DNA of 64,000 bases from Spirosoma terrae (GCF_010435915.1 NZ_JAAFZH010000010.1:62001-126000), one strand, 5' to 3'; numbered from the stretch's first letter, positions 34,024-43,433 are shown. Notes: a model not told the origin generated them from the sequence alone. Made by a program: numbers and translations.

Positions 34024-36120
34024 ATGACAAAATCCATATTTATCGCGTCGGTAGAGCCCTATACGGGGAAATCCTTACTGGCGCTGGGGCTGGTTAACAG
34101 CCTGCTAGGGAAAACACAGAAGGTTGGTTACTTTAAACCCATTATTACGCAGCAACCCCCAGGTCAGAAAGAAATCCACATCGAAGCCATTCTGGATTAC
34201 TTTGCCTTACCGATCGCCTATGAAGATACGTACGCCTTCACTCGGCAGGAAGCCCTTCAGCACATGGAGTCGCAAGGGCGGGGTGAGATGCTCAACACGA
34301 TTATCAGTAAGTACAAAAAACTGGAAGAGACCTGCGACTTTACAATCATTGAGGGTAGTGATTTTCTTGGTGAAGGCATCGCTTTCGAGTTTGAGTCCAA
34401 CGCCGTTATTGCTAAAAACCTGGGAGCCCCCGTCCTGATTATCATTACTGGAGAAGGTAAATCGACCGCCCAGATCATCAGCTCAGCCTTAAGCGCGCTC
34501 CAGGGTTTCGAAAGCCGAGAGGTACAGGTACTGGGAATGGTCGCCAATCGGGTAAAACCGGAACAGGTTGAGGATGTTCAGGAACTGCTACGTATGCAGC
34601 TTCCCACCGATATGATGCTTACCATTATCCCCTGGGAAAAACAGTTGCAAAGTCCAACGATGAAGGAAATCCGCGACGCACTGGGAGCTAAAGTACTGGT
34701 GGGCGAAAACCTGCTTTCCAATCAGGTCGACAATTTCGTCACGGGAGCGATGATGCTGCCAAATTTTCTGAACTACATCAAAGACAACGTACTGATCGTG
34801 ACTCCGGGCGACCGGGGTGACATTATCATTGGCGCGTTGCAGGCTAATCTATCCGCCAACTATCCCAAAGTAGCAGGCATTGTCCTGACGGCCGACACTG
34901 TGCCCGACGAACCCGTTACCCGGCTGATTTCTGGACTTCAGACGGTCATTCCCATTCTGACCGTGCAACAGGGAACGTTTGGTACCACGACCGCTATTGG
35001 CGCCATTCACTCCCGCATCACAGCCGACAACCGACGAAAAATTGAATTGGCCATTACAGTATTTGAAACCTATGTGGACACCAAAGCGCTAGACGACCGG
35101 CTTGTTACGTTTCATTCGGAAGCCATCACGCCACACATGTTTCAGTATCAGCTCGTCAAAGCGGCACGTAGTCAGAAAAAACACATTGTTTTACCGGAAG
35201 GAAATGATGACCGGATTCTGATAGCAGCAGCCCGACTGGTTGCCCAAAACATTGTTGAGTTAACCATTCTGGGCGACGAGACCGAAATTCTAGCCTCGGC
35301 CAAGCGACTGGGCTTAACGCTTGACACCAGTCTGGTGACGATCATTAACCCGGCCACCTCAAGTTATTACGATGCATATGCGGCCACACTTTACGACTTG
35401 CGAAAGGCCAAAAATGTGAACCTCGACATGGCACGGGATATGATGCTGGACGTATCCTATTTCGGTACGATGATGGTTTATCAGGGGCACGCCGATGGCA
35501 TGGTATCAGGAGCTGTTCACACAACCCAGCATACGATCCGGCCCGCGTTGCAATTTATCAAGACTAAACCAGGGGTATCGCTGGTGTCATCGGTCTTTTT
35601 CATGTGTTTGCCCGATCGCGTTTCCGTCTTTGGCGACTGTGCGGTAAATCCTAATCCAACAGCCTCTCAACTGGCCGAAATCGCCATCTCGTCTGCCGAA
35701 AGTAGCGCCCGGTTTGGGATCGAACCACGTATCGCCATGCTTTCGTATTCGTCGGGAACATCGGGCGAAGGCGAAGACGTAGAGAAAGTGCGACAGGCCA
35801 CGGCCATCGTTCGGCAAAAGCGTCCTGATTTAAAAATCGAAGGTCCTATTCAGTATGACGCGGCCGTAGATCCGCTGGTGGGCAATCAAAAACTCCCCAA
35901 TTCGGACGTAGCCGGTCGGGCGAGTGTGTTGATTTTCCCGGATTTAAACACGGGCAATAATACGTATAAGGCCGTACAGCGGGAAACAGGCGCTCTGGCG
36001 ATTGGCCCTATGTTACAAGGACTCAATAAACCTATCAACGACCTAAGCCGGGGTTGCACGGTAGATGATGTGTTCAATACCGTGGTCATTACAGCCATTC
36101 AGTGTCAGGATAGCGTATAG
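34024..36120 (+). CDS. pta: Phosphate acetyltransferase, long form
   Basis: 698 aa, the long multidomain type. Residues 1-~220 are a BioD-like P-loop domain (VEPYTGKSLLALGL with the P-loop), then a DRTGG domain (~225-335), and the catalytic phosphotransacetylase domain from ~370 (KKHIVLPEGNDDRILIAA; MVSGAVHTTQHTIRP; SYSSGTSGEGEDVEKV; NTYKAVQRE). It interconverts acetyl phosphate and acetyl-CoA. With the phosphoketolase upstream it turns sugar phosphates into acetyl-CoA without carbon loss; with acetate kinase downstream it links to acetate and ATP. 94 bases separate it from phosphoketolase and 50 from ackA. Confidence 0.95.
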   Translation: MTKSIFIASVEPYTGKSLLALGLVNSLLGKTQKVGYFKPIITQQPPGQKEIHIEAILDYFALPIAYEDTYAFTRQEALQHMESQGRGEMLNTIISKYKKLEETCDFTIIEGSDFLGEGIAFEFESNAVIAKNLGAPVLIIITGEGKSTAQIISSALSALQGFESREVQVLGMVANRVKPEQVEDVQELLRMQLPTDMMLTIIPWEKQLQSPTMKEIRDALGAKVLVGENLLSNQVDNFVTGAMMLPNFLNYIKDNVLIVTPGDRGDIIIGALQANLSANYPKVAGIVLTADTVPDEPVTRLISGLQTVIPILTVQQGTFGTTTAIGAIHSRITADNRRKIELAITVFETYVDTKALDDRLVTFHSEAITPHMFQYQLVKAARSQKKHIVLPEGNDDRILIAAARLVAQNIVELTILGDETEILASAKRLGLTLDTSLVTIINPATSSYYDAYAATLYDLRKAKNVNLDMARDMMLDVSYFGTMMVYQGHADGMVSGAVHTTQHTIRPALQFIKTKPGVSLVSSVFFMCLPDRVSVFGDCAVNPNPTASQLAEIAISSAESSARFGIEPRIAMLSYSSGTSGEGEDVEKVRQATAIVRQKRPDLKIEGPIQYDAAVDPLVGNQKLPNSDVAGRASVLIFPDLNTGNNTYKAVQRETGALAIGPMLQGLNKPINDLSRGCTVDDVFNTVVITAIQCQDSV

Positions 36121-36170
36121 TCTTTTCAACTGATTTCTACCTGACTCAATTCTGTCAGACTACCCAAAGC

Positions 36171-37370
36171 ATGTACATCTTAGTTATCAACGCGGGCAGC
36201 AGCTCCCTGAAATACCAACTCTTCGATATGCCCTCCGATAAGCCCCTGTGTACGGGGCTCATTGAACGAATAGGCACGAACGAAGCCCTCATCCGACACA
36301 AAATCCTGACGACGGAACCGGGTCTGACCATTGAGCGAAAAGGGACTATTGCCGACCATGCAGAAGGGCTTGAGCAAATGCTACAGCTCTTGTCAGATAC
36401 CGAGACGGGCTTAATTCATTCGGCTGATGACATTCAGGTTGTGGGCCATCGGGTTGTGCATGGGGGCGAACGCTTTGCTAAACCTACGCTGATTACCCCA
36501 TCGGTTAAAGAAGCGATCAAAGTCCTGTTTCCGCTAGCTCCTCTGCATAACCCCATCAATTATCAGTGCATTGAAATTGCTGAAAAAACGTTTCCCAGGG
36601 CGAAACAAATCGCCGTTTTCGATACGGCTTTTCACCAGACACTACCCGCCTACGCATTCCGTTACGCTATTCCAGATACGTTGTACGTACATGAAGGAAT
36701 TCGTGTTTATGGATTTCACGGCACCAGCCATAAATATGTGTGCGGTAAAGCCATGACCTGGCTACAAAAGCCCGATGCTAAACTTATCAGCATCCATCTG
36801 GGCAACGGGTGTAGTATGACGGCCGTACGGGCAGGTCAGTCTATCGATACCAGCATGGGTTTCAGCCCGCTGGCAGGGCTGGTTATGGGTACTCGCTCGG
36901 GCGATATTGACCCCGCCATTATTTTCCACCTGATTTCGCTTGGCTATAGTACCGATGACGTCAATACGCTCCTTAACAAACAATCGGGTATGCAGGGGCT
37001 GACAGGGTTGAGCGATATGCGCGATATTGGTAAAGCCGTGGCAGCCGGAAATCGATCCGCCGAATTAGCCCTGGAAATTTATGCGTACCGGATTCGCAAA
37101 TACATTGGTGCTTATGCCGCCGTTTTAAATGGCCTGGATGCCTTGATTTTTACCGCTGGTGTGGGCGAAAATGACAGCGCCATGCGCGAACGAATCTGCA
37201 GCGCTCTCGACGTACTGAACATCCACCTTGACAGCTCAAAAAATAGTGCTCATTCAAGCGAGATACGAGACGTTAGCCGCGACCAGGCAACGGTTAAAAT
37301 CCTGGTGATTCCTACCAATGAGGAGCTGGAAATTGCAGTACAGAGCTACGAACTCTTACATGAACGTTAA
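36171..37370 (+). CDS. ackA: Acetate kinase
   Basis: 399 aa, standard size. Family signatures: the start VINAGSSSLKYQLF, RVVHGGERF, PLAPLHNPINY, FHGTSHKYV, SIHLGNGCSM, LSDMRDI and the ATP-site FTAGVGENDS. It transfers phosphate from acetyl phosphate to ADP, forming acetate and ATP, or runs in reverse to activate acetate. As last gene of the xfp-pta-ackA cluster it completes the ATP-yielding branch of the phosphoketolase route. It converges with the HxlR-type gene, ending 20 bases away. Confidence 0.96.
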   Translation: MYILVINAGSSSLKYQLFDMPSDKPLCTGLIERIGTNEALIRHKILTTEPGLTIERKGTIADHAEGLEQMLQLLSDTETGLIHSADDIQVVGHRVVHGGERFAKPTLITPSVKEAIKVLFPLAPLHNPINYQCIEIAEKTFPRAKQIAVFDTAFHQTLPAYAFRYAIPDTLYVHEGIRVYGFHGTSHKYVCGKAMTWLQKPDAKLISIHLGNGCSMTAVRAGQSIDTSMGFSPLAGLVMGTRSGDIDPAIIFHLISLGYSTDDVNTLLNKQSGMQGLTGLSDMRDIGKAVAAGNRSAELALEIYAYRIRKYIGAYAAVLNGLDALIFTAGVGENDSAMRERICSALDVLNIHLDSSKNSAHSSEIRDVSRDQATVKILVIPTNEELEIAVQSYELLHER

Positions 37371-37389
37371 TATGCTCAGGCAGCCCCAT

Positions 37390-37692
37390 CTAGGTTGACG
37401 ATACTGCCTCTAGTTGCTGAAAGACAGGAATTAATGACTTCCCTTTTTCCGACAACGAATATTCAATGTGCAACGGTTTTTGCTTGACTACAAGTTTATC
37501 CAGATAGCCTTCATCGACCAGCTCCTTTAACGACGTAGCGAGAGACTGCTTATTAGCTCCCTCAATGTCACGTAGTAGTGCATTGAATCGTAAAGGCCCA
37601 TTCACCGCCAGTCGAATAAGTTGTGGTTTCCACTTACCAGAAAGCAACTTAAGTAGTTCTTCGGCAGGACAACCTTGCTCAGTTTTTTGCAT
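37390..37692 (-). CDS. HxlR-family transcriptional regulator
   Basis: 100 aa from ATG at 37692, just before the conserved Cys of the family (GCPAEELLKLLSGKWKPQL). Upstream in-frame ATGs at 37731 and 37740 would add 13-16 residues, but that stretch coincides with a perfect palindrome more likely to be an operator. Winged-helix motifs: GPLRFNALLRDIEGANKQSL and LVDEGYLDKLV. Regulators of this family often sense thiol-reactive or quinone stress through the N-terminal Cys, which is present here. It is divergent from an exported DsbA-like oxidoreductase gene, the obvious target besides itself. Confidence 0.85.
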   Translation of the reverse strand: MQKTEQGCPAEELLKLLSGKWKPQLIRLAVNGPLRFNALLRDIEGANKQSLATSLKELVDEGYLDKLVVKQKPLHIEYSLSEKGKSLIPVFQQLEAVSST

Positions 37693-37700
37693 TTTATATA

Positions 37701-37720
37701 TAGTCAACTTTTTTTGACTA
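37701..37720. promoter_or_regulatory. Palindromic operator upstream of HxlR-type gene
   Basis: TAGTCAA (37701-37707) and TTGACTA (37714-37720) form a perfect 7-6-7 inverted repeat, and a further TTGACT follows at 37723-37728. It lies immediately before the preferred hxlR-type start and in the shared region with the divergent oxidoreductase gene. Size and symmetry suit a winged-helix dimer. Confidence 0.6.
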
Positions 37721-37776
37721 ATTGACTCCATGCCAGCCAACAGACCATTTTTGTGGGGAAGTTACACAATTCAAAA

Positions 37777-38787
37777 ATGAGTTTTCATACTACTAACACA
37801 AGGCGTTTATTATTTTTATCTCTGCTCATTCTGTTTCTGACAGAGGTTAGTAACGCTCAGGTAAACCACAACACTATGCAGACAAACACAGCAAACCCAC
37901 TTTTGTGCGACATAACCACTGGCATGTGTGAACTCCCCGATTCGACGGCATCAGAAAACGGCCCTACTCCAGTAGCCAAAAAAGCAGTCAAACTAATTTA
38001 TTATACCGACCCGATTTGTTCTACCTGCTGGGGCATCGAACCGCAGCTACGTAAGCTAAAACTCGAATACGGACACAGCTTTGAGGTAGAGTACCGGATG
38101 GGCGGCTTATTACCCGACTGGAGCTACAATAGTGGCGGAATCAGTAAACCCTCTGACGTTGCCCACCATTGGGATGAAGTCAGTCAGTATTACGATATGC
38201 CAATCGATGGCGACGTGTGGCTGGAAGATCCTTTGAGCTCGTCTTATCCGGCTTCCATTGCCTTTAAGGCCGCTCAACTGCAAGGCGATGACAAAGCCCT
38301 TCTGTTCCTTCGCGAAATTCGAGAACAGGTTTTCCTCCGAAAAAAGAATATCGCCAAATGGGACAATTTGTTGGAAGCCGCCCGAACAGTAGGTTTGAAT
38401 CTGGATACGTTTACAGCCGACTATCAGGGCAAAGCACAAGAACTTTTCCAGCAAGACCTTGCTTTGGGGCGCCAATTAGGGGTTCGGGGATTCCCCACTA
38501 TGTTTTTTGTTGATGAGGCTGGTAATCAGGAAAAAGTATACGGTTTCAAACCTTATGCCGAATTTGAAAAGGCACTACGTAAACAACAGCCTTCAGCCCT
38601 AAAAACAGTTTTTGCAACGGATTGGCAACCTTTATTTGCGACCTATCATACCCTGACATCCCGTGAATTTGCTGAGCTATCGGGAATGAACCGGAAAGAA
38701 GTCGATAGCTATCTGCAACAACTCGCTGACAGCGGTAAACTAGCTAAACTTACGACGAAGAACGGCTTTTTGTGGATTCGTCAATAA
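37777..38787 (+). CDS. Exported DsbA/FrnE-like thioredoxin-fold protein
   Basis: 336 aa from ATG at 37777 (a GTG at 37753 is in frame but less likely). Signal peptide in the first ~28 residues (RRLLFLSLLILFLTEVSNAQ). After a linker with two Cys (LLCDITTGMCE) comes the DsbA-like domain: YYTDPICSTCWG with the redox-active CSTC, and the cis-Pro loop GVRGFPTMFF. The fold and DP-C-xx-C-WG spacing match FrnE/DsbA oxidoreductases. The last ~60 residues (TSREFAELSGMNRKEVDSYL) look like a small HTH-like helical domain, as seen in the FrnE subgroup. Divergent from an HxlR regulator. Confidence 0.8.
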   Translation: MSFHTTNTRRLLFLSLLILFLTEVSNAQVNHNTMQTNTANPLLCDITTGMCELPDSTASENGPTPVAKKAVKLIYYTDPICSTCWGIEPQLRKLKLEYGHSFEVEYRMGGLLPDWSYNSGGISKPSDVAHHWDEVSQYYDMPIDGDVWLEDPLSSSYPASIAFKAAQLQGDDKALLFLREIREQVFLRKKNIAKWDNLLEAARTVGLNLDTFTADYQGKAQELFQQDLALGRQLGVRGFPTMFFVDEAGNQEKVYGFKPYAEFEKALRKQQPSALKTVFATDWQPLFATYHTLTSREFAELSGMNRKEVDSYLQQLADSGKLAKLTTKNGFLWIRQ

Positions 38788-39204
38788 TGCTGCTTCGACA
38801 GTTGGTTGATGCCAGATTTAAAAGACTGACAATGATCCTAAAATAAATGTCACAACAATTGATTTTAGCCATTCAGGATCAGATAGTTATGCCCACAAAC
38901 CACACAGGCTCTATTTTTTTATTACAAAAAAACTTAGCACAAAAGAGTATCAACCCATCATTCAGTCATTATAGTAGTAATTAACTTAGGTTAAGGGTTT
39001 AGGAATAATCAAGTAAACGCCCGATCTGCTGGATCGGGCGTTTCTCTTTTTTTGCGCTCACACAAAATCTATAAATCTACTAATCAATAACTTACGCTCA
39101 CAGGAATGACATTTCCCATGTAAATACACGAAAATAATATCTTACGTAAACTTACCTATCGTCGATAACGTTATCTGCTTACTATTGATATTAATCCACT
39201 CACT
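38788..39204. other. Intergenic region with a perfect terminator hairpin
   Basis: 417 bases between the oxidoreductase gene and a small membrane-protein gene. No convincing frame. The only strong element is the hairpin at 39015-39043, which stands about 230 bases past the upstream stop. The stretch 38930-39010 before it could be a small RNA ending at this hairpin, but no clear promoter supports that. Confidence 0.4.
39015..39043 (+). terminator. Intrinsic terminator, 12-bp perfect stem
   Basis: AAACGCCCGATC (39015-39026) and GATCGGGCGTTT (39032-39043) pair perfectly around TGCTG, followed by CTCTTTTTTTG. A textbook intrinsic terminator for rightward transcription, placed unusually far from the preceding gene. 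Confidence 0.8.
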
Positions 39205-39405
39205 ATGATAGCGAAATATCTACTTGGCTCTCTTTTTGTTGTCGTCTTCACGATTCTTCCCCTGCTCGTTTACGGCTTGTCGGACATTGCCCTCTGGTTA
39301 ACCGAAGGAAAGGCTCAGTTTGCTCTCTACGCCAGCTTTCCTCTGTATTGCATCGTTCTGTTATACGTATCAAAAGCCTGGATAAATTGCCATAATCAGC
39401 AATAA
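39205..39405 (+). CDS. 66-aa two-TM protein
   Basis: Two hydrophobic helices fill the protein: residues ~5-30 (LLGSLFVVVFTILPLLVYGL) and ~40-58 (ALYASFPLYCIVLLYVSKAW), with a short acidic/basic loop between and a polar tail. Start ATG at 39205 is preceded by a free stretch downstream of a terminator, so it has its own promoter. Convergent with the following beta-lactamase-fold gene. Function unknown. Confidence 0.55.
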   Translation: MIAKYLLGSLFVVVFTILPLLVYGLSDIALWLTEGKAQFALYASFPLYCIVLLYVSKAWINCHNQQ

Positions 39406-39454
39406 AGCGTAGCCGTTACCATTCTGGCGCAAAGTCTTTGTTGATAAGATCAAT

Positions 39455-41257
39455 CTATTTTGACGTAGTACGCGTAACGGCCTCATAAAAAGTATCCAGG
39501 ATCATCGCCCGTATATTCATGGTTGGTTTACCATAGGTTTTGCTGTCGTCGGGATACACTCGATTGGTCAAACAGATGTAGACCATGTTGTATTTTGGAT
39601 CAACCCAAACGTACGTGCCTGTGTATCCGCTATGACCGAAAGCCTGCGATGACGGATACGGCCTGGCTGCCAGATCAGCGGGTTTAGCCCGATCAAATCC
39701 GTACCCTCTGCCACTACCCGCTGACTGCTTAGCTGTGAACAAATCGATCGTAGACGGTTCTATATACTGTACCCCGCCATACGTACCACGGTTTAAGTAC
39801 ATCTGGTACAGAATGGCCAGATCGTTGGCATTACCAAACAGTCCGGCATGGCCTTCTACCCCACCGGCCATAGCCGCCCCCGGATCGTTCACATAGCCCT
39901 GAACCAGCATATTTCTGAACCAGTTGTCGTTTTCAGTAGTTGGAACAATCCTCGACCGGGGGAACCGATTTCTGGGCAGATAGCCCGTAGACCGCATGCC
40001 TAACGGTAGGTAGAACTCATTCAGCACGAACTCATTTAAGGGTCGATGCGATGCCGTTTCCACCACCTCTTTCAGCATATACATGCTTACGTCACTGTAT
40101 ACAAATTTTCCTCTGGTCTCAACCGTTGACCGTAGCGTCACGGGCCACATTACGTCAGCAAAATAATTGGCTCGTAGAAAGTAATGATCGGCAACTTTCG
40201 TCGGATAAGCCGCTGATGAGTCCGTGCTGACATCGGTCGGTTTCAGGCTTTCGTAGAACTTAATGTAGGGTGTGTAACCAGCTTCATGCAACAGGGCCTC
40301 CCGTATGGTTATGGTCGCTTTATCGGGGATCGTTCTGGTTCTGGCAACGTATCGACTTATCGGATCGGTCAGGCTCAGTCGTTTTTTATCATACAGCCGC
40401 ATGATGGCCGGAGTAGTAGCACTAACTTTCGTGACCGAAGCCAGATCGAAAATGTCATCCAGTTTCGTTGGCTCAGTTGCGGCATACGTGTGACTACCGT
40501 ACGCTTTATGGAAAATCACATCGCCATCCTTCGCCAGAAGAACAACAGCACCGGGCGTAACGTGAGCGGCAATACTTGCCTGAACCAGCGAGTCGATTCG
40601 GCTGAGCTGATCGCTTTTTATCGAAACCGTTTCGGGCGCGGCATAGCCCAGTCTGCTCTTGGTTGTTGAATAGCCACTTCCCCGTTTAAACACGTTTCCA
40701 TACGTAGCATCTAACCGATTGCTTATCCCGATTCCACCGAAAATTACTTGAGCAGCAACCGATGAAGCTTCGGCCGTATTAGCTTTACACCAGATAACTG
40801 GCACCTTCAAAGCCTCCAGCCGGGCCAGATTATTCCCGTTTCCGGCCAGCACAATCACGACGTTGGAAATGCTACGCTGGTCGTTGATAAAGTCGATCAG
40901 TTGTTTACTCAACGGCGCTTGGTCAGACAACGTAACAAGAACCAGATTGTAGAATTTCAATTTGTCGTGCAGCGCAAAAAAAGACGTATCACGTTGCTGA
41001 CTGTTGATATAGAATGGTGATGTAGCCCAGTATTTCGTCGTTATACTATCAAAGACCGCATGATGGGGATAATCGACGTGCACGCTGGCCATGTTTACAT
41101 TCGTAAGCGATGTCAGAGGAATTTGCCCCGACTGATTCGCCAGCAGAACAGTTTGCCGCTGAGCTTCCCGCATACGTTCTGCATGGACACTACCAGATTG
41201 AGCGTAAGCTACACGAACGCCCAGCGCTACCAGAATACTGAAGAAAAATACTTTCAT
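39455..41257 (-). CDS. Exported serine hydrolase of beta-lactamase fold with GH3 C-terminal-like domain
   Basis: 600 aa with a signal peptide (first ~19 residues, ending AYAQ). Residues ~25-190 resemble the C-terminal alpha/beta sandwich domain of GH3 glycosidases. From ~205 to the end is a class C beta-lactamase/esterase domain: LDDIFDLASVTKV with the Ser-x-x-Lys catalytic pair, KFVYSDVSMYM as the Tyr-containing motif, and FGHSGYTGTYVW as the HxG-type motif. In Bacteroidota full-length GH3-beta-lactamase fusions exceed 900 residues; here the GH3 TIM barrel is missing. Probably a periplasmic esterase or D-peptidase; substrate unknown. Confidence 0.8.
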   Translation of the reverse strand: MKVFFFSILVALGVRVAYAQSGSVHAERMREAQRQTVLLANQSGQIPLTSLTNVNMASVHVDYPHHAVFDSITTKYWATSPFYINSQQRDTSFFALHDKLKFYNLVLVTLSDQAPLSKQLIDFINDQRSISNVVIVLAGNGNNLARLEALKVPVIWCKANTAEASSVAAQVIFGGIGISNRLDATYGNVFKRGSGYSTTKSRLGYAAPETVSIKSDQLSRIDSLVQASIAAHVTPGAVVLLAKDGDVIFHKAYGSHTYAATEPTKLDDIFDLASVTKVSATTPAIMRLYDKKRLSLTDPISRYVARTRTIPDKATITIREALLHEAGYTPYIKFYESLKPTDVSTDSSAAYPTKVADHYFLRANYFADVMWPVTLRSTVETRGKFVYSDVSMYMLKEVVETASHRPLNEFVLNEFYLPLGMRSTGYLPRNRFPRSRIVPTTENDNWFRNMLVQGYVNDPGAAMAGGVEGHAGLFGNANDLAILYQMYLNRGTYGGVQYIEPSTIDLFTAKQSAGSGRGYGFDRAKPADLAARPYPSSQAFGHSGYTGTYVWVDPKYNMVYICLTNRVYPDDSKTYGKPTMNIRAMILDTFYEAVTRTTSK

Positions 41258-41396
41258 ACAAACGTGCCTAAATCAGAATAGACCAAAGCAGGTGCTACCC
41301 GTACAGGTGCTTTTTAAAAAAGTCAGTTCTGCAAGTTTACTGGAAATCGCAACCAAATTGGCGGTTCGTACCCCGATTTATTTGTCTGAATCCCTC

Positions 41397-42944
41397 CTAG
41401 CGTCGACGCACAGAAAAAGGAATGCACAGAGAAGGCGGGCAACCTGCGGCTTCATAAGCGCCCAGATCGATACGTCCGCCCTGAATACGCGGCTCGCCAG
41501 CAAGGTCATTAGCCGGGAAATTGCCAACAATAGTCTCGCCGGCATTAATGGCTGGACTTTTCGCCCTCAATCCAAAGCTACCAGTGGCCGGGTTAACAAA
41601 CAGAGGATCGACAGGCAGGTTGTTGCCCCCATTGTACTCAACAGGCACAGCGGCATAATCCTGGGCCAGGAAATTCCCCCCAACAATTGAATTTCGTATG
41701 GCAGGAAACGAATTATAGCCGAACGAAATTGACTCTTTGTTGTAGGATACGTTGTTCCAGATGATGCAGTTTCTGAATACGGGATGGGGCGAATGAAGCG
41801 AATTTGATTGATTGTAGCCATCTCTATACGTACTATCCTGAATGGCAATGGCGCCACCCAGATGAGAGGCTGCTCGATTTTGGGTGAGGGTACAGTTTAT
41901 AAATTCGGGAGTACTTGTACCGTTAAAAAACGAACCAGTAAAGACAGCTCCTCCACTCGTAGCCTGATTTTTGGTAAACAGGCAATTGTAAAAAACAGGG
42001 TTACTCTGCTGATTGAATGCGTCGATAAATACACCGCCACCACTTCCACCACTATTGAAACCGGCCTGGTTACCAGTGAAAATACAGTTAACCAGTTGGG
42101 GATTACAGTTAAATACAAAAACGCCACCGCCCCAAAATGCTTTATTATCAATAAACGTGCATTTTTCCAGTAGCGCATTACTCAAATTATCGATGTACAC
42201 GGCTCCCCCACTTCCTAAACCAAAGGTTTCGTTGGCCGTAAACAGACAGTTTCGAACGATGGCTAATGAGGCTGAGCCGCAACCATTTCCTCTACTGTAT
42301 AACCCGCTGCCAAAACTGCCTCTGTTCCGTTCAATAACACAATTGCTAATGGTTGGGGTGCTACATTTGGTAATACTTCTGTTAATAATTCCGCCACCGA
42401 CTTTCCCTAAATCATTATTTTTAACACCTTCTCCCAGCAAATAAGAAGACGTACCATTGTCCAGATTGGCCACCCCTCCACGGATAGTAACCCCATCAAT
42501 TAACGTCGATGCATCCACATCCCGAAACGTAACGACGTGGTATACGTTATCAGCTGCCGAAGCCGGTAAGCTGGAAGAGTCTGTCAAGTCATCGGGGATT
42601 CCGATATCTCCAGAAAAAATTGTCTTGTTGATACGGTAGTTTCGCTGCTGCAACCCCGACTCATTGCCAGTGAATCCTCCGTAGACGGACACGCCCGTCG
42701 CAATACTGAACGAAGCCGCCCGGTCGATTGTGGTTGTTGGTTTATACGTACCAGCTGCGACCCAAAACTGCGTTCCAGGCAGCGCTACCGACACACGACC
42801 TGGGAGCAATGTGCCCGGCAATGAATTAGACCAGGATCGCCCTGACTGGTCTCCAGCTCCATCTGGTGTTACGAAAACAATAGACTGACCATATGCCCCA
42901 AGAACCAGCAATGACTTTATCAGCAACAAAATCAATCTTTTCAT
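41397..42944 (-). CDS. Secreted right-handed beta-helix protein
   Basis: 515 aa with a signal peptide (ILLLIKSLLVLGAYGQ). The first domain has GDQSGRSWSN and FWVAAGTYKP, as in surface beta-helix proteins. Then follow many repeats of the form N-C-x-F/I-x-x-N-x-A/G with GG loops (FINCTLTQNRAASHLGGAIA) forming a parallel beta helix. Near the end DPLFVNPATGSFGLRAKSPA and IDLGAYE match the closing motif of choice-of-anchor Q proteins. The chain ends soon afterwards in CPPSLCIPFSVRRR, with no type IX sorting domain or lipobox. Polysaccharide binding or lyase activity is possible; no catalytic residues can be named. Confidence 0.75.
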   Translation of the reverse strand: MKRLILLLIKSLLVLGAYGQSIVFVTPDGAGDQSGRSWSNSLPGTLLPGRVSVALPGTQFWVAAGTYKPTTTIDRAASFSIATGVSVYGGFTGNESGLQQRNYRINKTIFSGDIGIPDDLTDSSSLPASAADNVYHVVTFRDVDASTLIDGVTIRGGVANLDNGTSSYLLGEGVKNNDLGKVGGGIINRSITKCSTPTISNCVIERNRGSFGSGLYSRGNGCGSASLAIVRNCLFTANETFGLGSGGAVYIDNLSNALLEKCTFIDNKAFWGGGVFVFNCNPQLVNCIFTGNQAGFNSGGSGGGVFIDAFNQQSNPVFYNCLFTKNQATSGGAVFTGSFFNGTSTPEFINCTLTQNRAASHLGGAIAIQDSTYRDGYNQSNSLHSPHPVFRNCIIWNNVSYNKESISFGYNSFPAIRNSIVGGNFLAQDYAAVPVEYNGGNNLPVDPLFVNPATGSFGLRAKSPAINAGETIVGNFPANDLAGEPRIQGGRIDLGAYEAAGCPPSLCIPFSVRRR

Positions 42945-43433
42945 AGGCAGTTAAGCCATGTATTTACTATTGGGAGGACTAAATAGCTTCTGGAAATAAA
43001 TACGAAGCCGCATTCTCAAAATATGATCATGGATAGAGTAGATACTCAGTTTGACCCGTAAATAGACAAACGGTCACACCATGTCCAGTTCCGAGTAGCC
43101 TGATAATTATCCATTCATTTATCAACCTCTGGCAGACTTACGGTAAAACTGGTTCAGTTTTTGCTCTTATCAGAGTGAAGCTTCCTACATATGATAAAAC
43201 TCTTACCGATGATTATTCATATGCATTGATAGCCTCTGCATCTCATTTATTCATCTGAAACGACCATTATCTTTATTTAATCAATTCCAACAAAAAGTAG
43301 ACATACAATAAACATATTATGCTATTTTCTTCTGCTTTTAGGAATTAACTAAACGGCATGGCAGCAACCATAACTAACTGATAACTTTGCTTTAGCTTCA
43401 GTTACTGCTAATGCCTTTAACCCTCTCAAATCG
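42945..43433. promoter_or_regulatory. Long intergenic region with -7 promoter element
   Basis: 489 bases, AT-rich, between the divergent beta-helix and small-protein genes. TAACTTTG at 43382-43389 matches the -7 consensus and lies 44 bases before the rightward ATG; the -33 element is not clear. I see no frame, no strong hairpin and no repeat in the remainder. Confidence 0.4.

Noticed and set aside
41258-41396. Missing type IX sorting domain of the beta-helix protein hidden by a frameshift
   Set aside because: I read the downstream bases in the other frames and saw no sorting-domain-like text before the next gene, so a true short C-terminus is more likely.
41292-42444. Several plus-strand frames over the beta-helix gene
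   Set aside because: Low-complexity antisense products (Pro/Leu/Thr-rich) mirroring the Asn/Gly repeats of the beta helix.
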